64,000 nt of DNA from Nematopogon swammerdamellus (Eukaryota; Arthropoda; Insecta; Lepidoptera; Adelidae), in the NCBI GenBank assembly GCA_946902875.1, contig OX336343.1, forward strand, positions 19,515,596 through 19,579,595. The letters run 5' to 3'. The number at the start of each line of letters is the position of its first letter. Position 1 is the stretch's first letter. A model generated the notes under the pieces. The model worked only from the letters and a program-made list of their open reading frames with translations. It was not told the origin of the DNA and did not search any database. Below, one piece after another: positions 56,565-64,000 of the stretch. The position numbers and the translations under genes were made by a program.

Positions 56565-56760
56565 AGCAACAAAAGTTCGAAAATTTAGAGAGATACGTCG
56601 TCGGCGACCCTGTAGCGGAATTGGTAACGCGCTAGCGGCTCAAGCCGGAGTTCCAGGTTCGAATCCTGGTCGGGACGTATTTTTTTTTTCTCTTCATTTT
56701 CGGCTTTGCATTTATCTAATGAAGAAATATAAAAAAATAACTCCAATTCCTGAGGTGCCC
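56565..56760 (+). repeat. tRNA-like SINE, uninterrupted copy
   Basis: GTTCGAAAATTTAGAGAGAT precedes a tRNA-like head with TAGCGGAATTGGTAACGCGC (box A) and GGTTCGAATCC at 56656-56666 (box B), then a T-run, CTCTTCATTTTCGGCTTTGC and ATCTAATGAAGAAATATAAA. It is the pre-insertion form of the copy at 4165-4680. The would-be acceptor stem does not pair, so this is not a functional tRNA gene. Confidence 0.8.
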
Positions 56761-57369
56761 TTTCAGGCCGTCTGCCTTGCCGGCTCACAACATTGGCCCA
56801 AAACGCAAAATATTCTTGGTTTCATCTTCCTTGAGTTGTTAGAGCGAGATAAAACATAAAATTTTTGTCTTTTTTTTTATTATTTGCCAATGTGTAGAGC
56901 AGGCTTCCGTACCAAGGTGTTAGGCTGACACTCGGGCTGACATTACGGCTGTAGTGTGTGATGCTATTCTTCAAAAAAAAAAAACACAAAATAATAAAGT
57001 TTTGGAATTTTAATCCTAATAAATAAAGCGAATTTTCTACGGGCGACTGGCGACCGATCGTGTGACGTACGTCAATAAATGAATATCCTTATAACTCGAG
57101 AACCGCTTTATCGATTTTCATGCGGTTTTCACTGTTACATTCTGTCACTTCTCAAGATGGTTTTAGGCTATAAATCATAACGCTGCGTCATCGGCGGTCT
57201 GAGCTGTGAGCAAAAAGTCACGCGAAGCGAAGCCGCGCGGGCAAAAGCTAGCATGGCATATAAATAGATCACTCTTCCCTCTGCGTACTGACTGTACTGA
57301 GGCATCAGCCGTATACGCTACGTCCGGAAGCCCTCGAGTCTTTATCTCCTCCACCAGTGTCTGTGTCTG

Positions 57370-57760
57370 CCGGGTGGCATATTTTCAAAGTCTAGTATGC
57401 GAGTTGCTCTGATTGGTCGTTCTCAACTTTGGCGGCCAATATAAATTTCGGAAGTATTTCCGAAAATAAAGTTTTCTTAGGTGGTTATAAAAGAAAAATA
57501 ACCATAACCTAATTTTAACACCCTAACATTGCTTAAAAAAAAGTAAAACTAAACAAATTTTGGCAAAAGGGACACGAACCCATGGCCGAGATCGAAAAAA
57601 TAAAAACCCTACACTCTACCACTGAGCCACCAAAGTACATATGCGACCAAACGAATATCGGATTCAGTAGGTTCGCTGAGGGTGCCGGAGGCGGAGCCAG
57701 ACTCGTCTCTCCACCAATCAGAGCAACTCGCGTAGTAGACTTTGGAAATATGCTGCCGGG
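57370..57760. repeat. Inverted-repeat element with about 50 bp arms
   Basis: GAGTTGCTCTGATTGGT ending near 57417 mirrors ACCAATCAGAGCAACTC near 57712, and CATATTTTCAAAGTCTAGTA mirrors TAGTAGACTTTGGAAATATG. The arms are GC-rich at their outer ends. A tRNA-like SINE lies between them. Confidence 0.75.
57444..57642 (-). repeat. tRNA-like SINE read on the minus strand
   Basis: On the minus strand a head at 57638-57561 has box A TGGCTCAGTGG (57629-57619) and a box-B-like GGTTCGTGTCC (57580-57570), with a box spacing that fits a tRNA derivative. The tail continues through the segment shared with 54520-54625. The acceptor stem is not conserved. Confidence 0.65.
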
Positions 57761-57954
57761 CCGCGCGCGGCGGTGGTGGCGCGCGCGGCCGGAACGCGGC
57801 CGGGGGAGGGGCGCGCGCGGGTCATCGGCCCACTGACACTGCACTTGTTTTTAATCTCCTTCATTGCGCGTATCTACAGCCCGGCAGACGTGGGAGCGCT
57901 TATGCTAGAACGAGTTCCCTAATGGAACTTAATCTGAAGTCAAGGGGGCCATTG

Positions 57955-58005
57955 CGAAATAGGTAGGTAGATTCAAATATATTTTTGGATCTACCTATCT
58001 ATTTC
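57955..58005. repeat. Short hairpin
   Basis: AAATAGGTAGGTAGAT and ATCTACCTATCTATTT pair across an AT loop. Nothing else marks it. Confidence 0.7.
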
Positions 58006-58919
58006 GGAACTGGAACAAACGGAAAAAAATTAAACTCCCCATGTGATATAAGGTCTTTCATTAGTAAGTAACGCTACGCTAAGGGGAGTATGTGTATCAG
58101 ATACTAATCACGTTCCCCATACCAATATTTTTTTTTTCGATATCAAATATATAAATCAGTCCCGAAAAAAACCTGTCACCAACCAAATCAGCTTACCTAC
58201 AAACTCAGTTCACAATGGCTAATGCTTGTGTTGCGTTGTATGACCTACCTTATCGTCTTATGTCCGCAAATACGCGAGTGAGGGAGGGAGGAGCAACGTT
58301 AGCGCACAGCGGCAGCGTTAAGACCAGACGGAAGTCAGCCTCGTGATAACATGTTAGGTATTTCAACGAAGTATCTGTCTCCATCGAGGTCTCCATTCGC
58401 CTCGTACTTCACCGAAACGTGCAACAGGGACAGTTGCACGTTCTCAGCTAATATACCTACACATTACGTCGAAATTATTCTTTCGGGGTTTATGTCTATA
58501 AGGACAGTCGAATCTACGTTCCCGTCTTTAAATATTTTGAATATCTAAAGTCATGTCATGATGACTCAATAAAGCTTAATAAGCTTCATGATGACATGAT
58601 GAGTCATGCATGACATCAAAATAAAAAAAAAAACTAATTTTTTTTCGGTCTAAATACAAATAAGCACACCAGAAAATTGATATATGGTGCCCTTTTGTGC
58701 TTTTGTACCGCCTTCAACTCAATTATTTAATAATTTTTAGTTCTAAGTAATTGTTTTTTGAAGTCGGTTCAAGGTTTTTTTTAAAACAGTGTTTTTATTT
58801 TAAAAATCATTTTATCAGAAGTAATGCGTCTGACATTAAAGTTAGAAAAAAAATGTAGTATTTGTACTTTGAGGAAATATTATATAGAGCCAGCGCTCCG
58901 AAGAAATATAGCTGCTAAA

Positions 58920-59290
58920 TATGTTCGAGCGGCTGAGGTATGGAGTAAGGTAGCGGGGAGGCGGAGCGCAGAGCCGAGCGGTAGAGGGGAGCGCGCGCGG
59001 GGCGGGAAGCGTGTGGGAGACGGGCTGGCGGCCGGTATTGTGGGCTCGCGCGGGGCGGGAAGCTTGCGTGAGAGAGGCAAGGGGTAAGGAGAACGATCGC
59101 ACTCGTGCGTCGTCGGTGTGCGTGTGCATATTGGCTTTTCATTCTAACACTTCATCTCCAGATTCGCCATCGCACCTTCGCATCGACGAAAATGTGTAAA
59201 TGTATTAGTTTAAAGTAGGCGAGGCGCGATCGCAGCAGGCAGGCGACGACCGCGCGCTGCGGCCTCTCGCGCTCGACTAAGAGACTTGAT
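58920..59290 (+). promoter_or_regulatory. GC-rich block, possible promoter or leader exon
   Basis: About 370 bases of high GC in AT-rich surroundings, with two copies of GCGCGGGGCGGGAAGC (about 58995 and 59049), then AGGCAAGGGGTAAGG, where GTAAGG at about 59086 is a possible splice donor. It resembles the composition of the Rac1 leader at 12660. No start codon with a recognised protein follows. A further GC-rich patch is at 59630-59730. Confidence 0.35.
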
Positions 59291-59734
59291 GATCGTGAAC
59301 CGCAACTAGGTGGAACATGTGAGCTAGCCGAGTGATTGATCTAGTACGTAATATATCTTTGTATTTATATTCATGAATTATTCATATCGCCCGCTTACTA
59401 TCAATCCGCCTTGACGAATCAAAATGTTCCTCAATGTTCGTTTTTCCTTTTTTTTTCGAATACCCTCACAGCAAGCCAAACGCTATGTAGTGGCTATGTA
59501 AGACAGATATAACCAGCGCGACAGAGCGATATGGCACGCATCGGTGGCGAATAGAGTTAGCAGGGAGAGGAGGGAGGAAGGTGAGGCTCGTGTCAAGTAT
59601 GACGGGAGCTCGCCAGTTAATCAATTTACCGCGCACCCGGCCGGTACACACCGGCGCGGGCGGCGCAGCCGTTAACCGCGGAGCACACTCACTCGTACTT
59701 GGCAGTGCAACGCGCGCTCCGAGGACTCGGCTTA

Positions 59735-60030
59735 CTTACTTTCTTCTTTTTAAATAAGAATTTCACGCGAGTGAAGCCGCGGGCAAAAGTTATTTTTAAC
59801 CCCCGACGCAATAAAACGGAGGGGTGTTATAAGTTTGACGTGTGTCTGTGCCTGTCTGTGGCATCGTAGCTCCCAAACGGATGGACCGATTTGGATGCGG
59901 TTTTTTTTATTAGGAAGCTTGTTTAATCGGGATGGTTGTTAGCTATGTTTGTAATCAAGTAATTAAGTAATAATAAAATGAATTATCTTAAAAAGTGGAC
60001 CGATTTGCATTCAGTTTTTTTTTAAAAGCC
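59735..60030 (+). repeat. Dispersed repeats (GAAGCCGCGGGCAAAAG end; AACCCCCGAC start)
   Basis: CTTACTTTCTTCTTTTTAAA and CGCGAGTGAAGCCGCGGGC recur at 17484 and 57220. They are followed by AACCCCCGACGCAATAAAAC, CATCGTAGCTCCCAAACGGA and CCGATTTGGATGCGG, the forward version of 50200-50455. Confidence 0.75.
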
Positions 60031-60062
60031 TGCAATAAAAGTTAAATTACCAATTAAAAAAA

Positions 60063-60235
60063 CACCGACCCTTAAAAAGTATAAAATAATTTCCGTTGAC
60101 TTACTTAAAGGAGTCGGGGGACCGCTAAGTAAATAAAATATAAAATCTCAGAGCTGCGCGGGAATTTACTTAGAGGTCCACCGACTCCTTTAAGTAAGTC
60201 AACGGAAATTATTTAATACTTTTTAAGGATCGGGG
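60063..60235. repeat. Palindromic MITE, about 170 bp
   Basis: CCGACCCTTAAAAAGTATAA mirrors TTAATACTTTTTAAGGATCGG, and TTTCCGTTGACTTACTTAAA mirrors TTTAAGTAAGTCAACGGAAA. The centre is near 60148. It lies inside or beside the AACCCCCGAC repeat. Confidence 0.85.
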
Positions 60236-61414
60236 GTTTTTTAAATTTGTTATTTAACTTTTTGTATAATTCGGAGCACAAAAATAACAAAAATAATCAT
60301 AATTCTTGCGCCCGCACCGGAACCTGATGTGATAGGCTAATGATGACTCACTCACCGTTGGAGTGCTCATTGTAATAATGCCAAAGTTTTTTTTATAGGC
60401 GTGAGACCTGTGGACGTTAAAATACACCAACACATATAGACCACACAAACAAACTTATACAGATACATACAAAATCACAATGAAAATTTATGGGAGAACC
60501 AAGTGAGATAATAAATAAGCTATAACAAAATTTGGAAAAAAGAGATAATCACTGATGAGTGTTTTTCGATTTTATAAAATGGGCTAGCCATGAGATATTG
60601 AGTGGGGAGGGAAGGGTAAGTAGATAAGTCATATCGACTGGAAGAGGAGTTATTGAATAGTTAAAGAATTTGGACATCGACAGCTCGGACAATAAAAGTT
60701 TGAAACACGTTCTGTATGCACCGAGCTTTGAGAACTACCCGCATCGCGCCGCGCGCCGGTCGCTTCCGCCGCGCGCTCCTCTAATGGAGCGAAGTGGCTG
60801 CAAATTGCTTTTCCAACTCGGGGCTGCTTTTGAGCGATTCCAGCTCGAAATATGATACAGAGGAGGGGGGCGATTTAATTTACTTAGCCGGGAATGTCAG
60901 TATTGTCTGCCTCTCCAATAACTTGATTTTGTGCTCGCTGAAGCTCTGTGGAATGGAACTGAATGTTAAGTAACTATATTTATTGATTTTGATTCGAAGA
61001 TATTCTGGAATTGTAGAGTACAGTGGTACAATTCGCTGATCTTTCATATTATCGATGATTAGAAGACAGTGATGCTGATGGAACATGGTATGTGAGATGT
61101 GATATTAAATGTTAAATTCAAACCGCAGAATTGATCAAGCAATGTTTTTGATATTCGTAAATGAATGGAATGCCTGAAAGCGTCTTAAAGAGGTAAACAG
61201 GAAAACGGAATTGCTTCCAGAAGAGATCTGATGCTGAATATTGCTGACCAAATCAAATGTTGACCTATTTCCTTTTTATCGCCGATTTTTTCACCTTCAA
61301 TCGGGTAATTTTCTCCGAAAATAGGTTAAAAGTTGTTTATTTTTATCACTTTTTCATTATGCATTTCCTTTGAAGTCTTAAATTTTCTGATCGAAATTGA
61401 ATTGGCTTACGGTT

Positions 61415-61748
61415 TTTATTTTATGGAAACTTACACGGTTGGCTACATCACCTACAACATCCGTTATGTCAGCCCATATAACCGAGTGAACTAGGTGCCA
61501 CGTCAGTGCTTACCTTCGGTCGTGCTGGCTACACTGAACTGGAAGGAAAACACAAACGATTTACATAATCGTTTCGACCGACGTTTCATTCAGTGCGATT
61601 GTACCAACCCGGGCGGATTGAACCCTACCACCTGGTAAGGTAAGAAGAGTAGGGACCTTCAGTTTTACGTGGAATTCGAACCACGGTCTCCAACGGTCGA
61701 GCAGCGGTCACCTATCCAAGTACTGACCGGCCCAGCGTTGCTTCTTAA
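61415..61748 (-). repeat. 5S rRNA-derived SINE, with 5S head
   Basis: On the minus strand it starts with AAGCAACGCTGGGCCGGTCA, then GTACTTGGATAGGTGACCGC, a clear 5S rRNA match (61747-61704). CGTGGTTCGAATTCCACG follows, then the family body to GTGTAAGTTTCCATAAAAT near 61420. The head stops where the foldback element inserted. Confidence 0.8.
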
Positions 61749-62329
61749 GATCTCGTGGCGTTCTGACCCATTCTCAGGACCCACTGTCAAAAAGAAAAAA
61801 AAAATTGTGGTGTTTCGACCCATTTACATTTAATTTTGAGTGGCGTTCTGACCCACTTACCAGAATACACAGATACAGTAAGTGAACTTCCTTTGTGGCA
61901 ATTTGGAAACGTCCTATCATTTCTGCTGCCCTGGTACTTTATTTCCCATTCCCAGCTTACCAAGAAGTCTTCGGGTTTCCACTTTAATTACGGTGACTGT
62001 ATTCTGACCATTTCAATACTTTATTGCACAAAAAATAACAAAAGGTGGACTTAAAGCCTAAATGCATATCTGCCAGTCATGCCTAAGATTGTGAGTAGTG
62101 TAGGTGGGTAGAGCGGGCGGAGCGGCGGGCACAGCTTGTAAACAATAAAACATAAATAATAATAATGACATACAACTAAATACATTTATTAATTACTTAT
62201 GTTATATTTATGTTTTTCTGAAAATTAAGAATTTGAATTTTTTGTTGTTTTTTGTTGTGTTGTTTAATCTGATATACACCCCGGAAAAAAAACATAGCAC
62301 CAAAGATTCGTATATACAATCTTTTGGTA

Positions 62330-62520
62330 GTGCAGTTGGGAATGAAAAAGTAAGGCTCTTTAAAATTCCATTGTGCACTACTACTCAGTAGTGCAAACGG
62401 GAGGAAATAATTCCAAACGACACTACCGGTTTCGCAGCTTGTAGTACAGTAGTGCAGATGGGAAAAAAATTCCAAACAGCACTACTGGTAGTGCAGCTTG
62501 GTAGTGCAGAGTGGAAGGAA
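62330..62520 (+). repeat. Three-copy tandem repeat with GTAGTGCAG
   Basis: Units of about 60-65 bases start GTAGTGCAGTTGGGAA, GTAGTGCAAACGGGAG and GTAGTGCAGATGGGAA, each followed by ATTCCAAAC or ATTCCATTG and CACTAC. It lies inside the foldback element. Confidence 0.75.
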
Positions 62521-62523
62521 CGG

Positions 62524-62657
62524 TTTATTTGAACGATGTATCCAAATAGAAGTATTCTATACTGGTTTTGTATGTTTACTGTGCTGAAAATTCAGCACAG
62601 TAAACATACAACACCAGTATAGAATACTTCTATTTAGATACATAGTTCATAATAAAC
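62524..62657. repeat. Near-perfect palindrome nested in the foldback
   Basis: AATAGAAGTATTCTATACTG mirrors CAGTATAGAATACTTCTATT, and TATGTTTACTGTGCTGAA mirrors TTCAGCACAGTAAACATA around a centre near 62590. Probably a younger MITE. Confidence 0.88.
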
Positions 62658-62822
62658 TAAATATTTTTTTAATAAAGTTTAAGTTTTATTATCTCATAGC
62701 TACAGATAGGTAACTGGTAACTGGCCATTTTCTATTCGATATTAAGAAAAATAACTTCATGTCACATTTTTTTCTGAACAATTTGGTCACATTTTATTTT
62801 ATATATTATATATTTTTATCCG

Positions 62823-62945
62823 ACTTCCAAAAAAGGAGGAGGTTCTCAATTCGTCTGTATGTTTTTTTTTTTATTTTTTTGTATGTTTGTTACGCGATTT
62901 CTCCGTCAATTGAAGGCCGATTTAGAAAATTCTTTTTTTGTTAGT
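62823..62945 (+). repeat. GACTTCCAAAAAAGGAGGAGG-type dispersed repeat
   Basis: ACTTCCAAAAAAGGAGGAGG and TTCGTCTGTATGTTTTTTTT, then GATTTCTCCGTCAATTGAAG. The start also occurs at 7397. Inside the foldback interior. Confidence 0.7.
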
Positions 62946-63430
62946 TAGGTCATACTTCCGAGGTGGTCCCATTTCAATTTTATCGAAATTGGTTCAGTGG
63001 TTTTCGAAAAACCGCATAATACTATGGTGTTCACCATAGTAACCTTCAGCAAAACTTGTGATGTGGTCGTTTTCGGCAATTTTCAGTTTGATAAATTAGT
63101 ATGGTGTGTGGTTACCTTCAGAAAAACTTCTGTGATGTGGACTTATTCAGCAATTTGCAGTCTGACACATATGGCGAATAATTCTGTACCACTTCAATCG
63201 ATTCTTGGTAAGCTGGGAATGGGAAATAAAGTACCAGGGCAGCAGAAATTATAGGAGGTTTGCAAATTGCCACAAAGGAAGTTCACTTACTGTAGGTATC
63301 TGTGTATTCTGGTAAGTGGGTCAGAACGCCACTCAAAATTAAATGTAAATGGGTCGAAACACCACAATTTTTTTTTCTTTTTGACAGTGGTTCCTGAGAA
63401 TGGGTCAGAACGCCACGAGATCCTTCTTAA

Positions 63431-64000
63431 CAATGAATAGCGACAGTCGACTGTCTGCACCACTTAGCTGTCGAGGCTGTCAAAAATGGTGCGATTGAAA
63501 ATAATTTGTTGTTTGCAAACATGATCATTTGCGCGTAAATTTGTCGGTGTCTCATCAAATGAAACCAATTCACGGGTCGATAACACTGCTGATGTCGTTC
63601 CCCCGGGGGTCGGTGTGATGTGATTGTGATTGCGGTAATTTGGCCTGGGACACTCCCAGGGATGTCAAAACAGGATATTTCGCTTGCCGACACAGTCATG
63701 AACTCCGAAATTGCAACCGATGACCAATTGAGTGTCCTCAACGACCCGACGTTTCGGAACCCTTCTTGTTTAACGTTCGCGAAGAAATTGATGATACGAC
63801 AGGTCTCCCTCTTGACTTATTCAACCCGAACACTTGTAAGCGAGACATGCATTCAGCATTTCCACTTATGTATATTTGGCGTTGCTGGCACGTAAAGTGT
63901 AGTGTATTGTCGCAGTTTTGCTAGCATTTAGCTAGGGAATTGGTTTATCGCGCCAGAAACTTGCCACTGCTTAGCAACTTAGGCCCACTTGCACCAACAC
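63431..64000. other. Region without recognised feature
   Basis: No exon, tRNA or repeat family was recognised. Open frames at 63741-63427 (minus, 104 codons) and 63620-63895 (plus, 91 codons) overlap on opposite strands and resemble nothing I know. Confidence 0.4.

Larger units (their letters stand above)
61749..63422. mobile_element. Long composite foldback element (1,674 bp), 8-bp duplication
   Basis: The ends GATCTCGTGGCGTTCTGACC and GGTCAGAACGCCACGAGATC are exact mirrors, and the arms match for about 220 bases including GACCCACTTACCAGAATACA and GGCAATTTG. The flanks CTTCTTAA at 61741-61748 and 63423-63430 are identical. The interior (about 61990-63190) is single-stranded and holds other repeats. 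It shares the internal module GTACCAGGGCAGCAGAAATT with 18294-19315 but not the outer ends. Confidence 0.92.
12995..64000 (+). other. Probable Rac1 intron 1 (open-ended)
   Basis: It begins with GTAAGT at 12995. No acceptor joined to Rac1 exon 2 sequence was found up to 64000. The length is therefore inferred, and any nested gene or alternative leader exon would lie inside it. Its contents are listed as separate entries. Segments with nothing recognised include 13000-13700, 16825-17280, 19700-20360, 29560-30300, 30700-31590, 32700-33100 and 60250-61410. Confidence 0.55.

Noticed and set aside
56600..56680. Possible tRNA-Leu gene (boxes A and B present)
   Set aside because: The acceptor stem does not pair, an anticodon arm cannot be folded properly, and the same sequence with the same flanks occurs at 4165, so it is a SINE head.
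57561..57638. Possible tRNA gene on the minus strand
   Set aside because: Box A and a weak box B are present, but the acceptor stem is lost and the 3' flank is a dispersed repeat.

Overview
This is nuclear DNA from an insect, almost certainly a moth or butterfly (Lepidoptera). The evidence is two animal genes with spliced exons, and a dense load of repeat types I associate with lepidopteran genomes: RTE-type and Jockey-type non-LTR retrotransposon 3' ends, tRNA- and 5S-rRNA-derived SINEs, and many short inverted-repeat elements. Nothing looks prokaryotic: there are no operons, ribosome-binding sites or CRISPR arrays. I cannot name the species.

Only two genes are supported with confidence. 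(1) A MYST-family histone H4 lysine-16 acetyltransferase, the KAT8/MOF (males absent on the first) orthologue, lies on the minus strand in two coding exons (11500-11261 and 7076-5985). A 4.2 kb repeat-filled intron cuts the chromo-barrel domain in two. (2) The first coding exon of the small GTPase Rac1 (12960-12994) lies on the plus strand and ends in a GTAAGT donor inside glycine codon 12. The two are head to head, with 1,459 bases between the start codons. I found no further Rac1 exon, so I read everything from 12995 to the end as probable Rac1 intron 1 (over 51 kb). A nested or non-coding gene there cannot be excluded.

Layout: 1-5984 repeats and the 3' flank of KAT8; 5985-11500 KAT8; 11501-12959 shared promoter region; 12960-12994 Rac1 exon 1; 13-33 kb intron packed with nested repeats; about 33.1-40.2 kb a strikingly repeat-poor stretch; 40.3-64 kb repeat-rich again, with two minisatellite arrays, three very long palindromes and several short elements that still show their target-site duplications.

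The most notable content is the transposon record. At least eight insertions have identical 8-base flanking duplications (16502-16795, 18294-19315, 43162-43432, 46742-46776, 47307-48010, 54277-54384, 55815-56108, 61749-63422), the length expected of hAT-superfamily transposition. Two long foldback elements with different outer ends share an internal module. One terminal-repeat family is as short as 35 bases. Several insertions sit inside older repeats, which allows relative dating. No intact transposase or reverse transcriptase is encoded here, so all these elements were mobilised in trans or are dead. Unrecognised open frames of 60-150 codons are scattered through the window; most look like chance.
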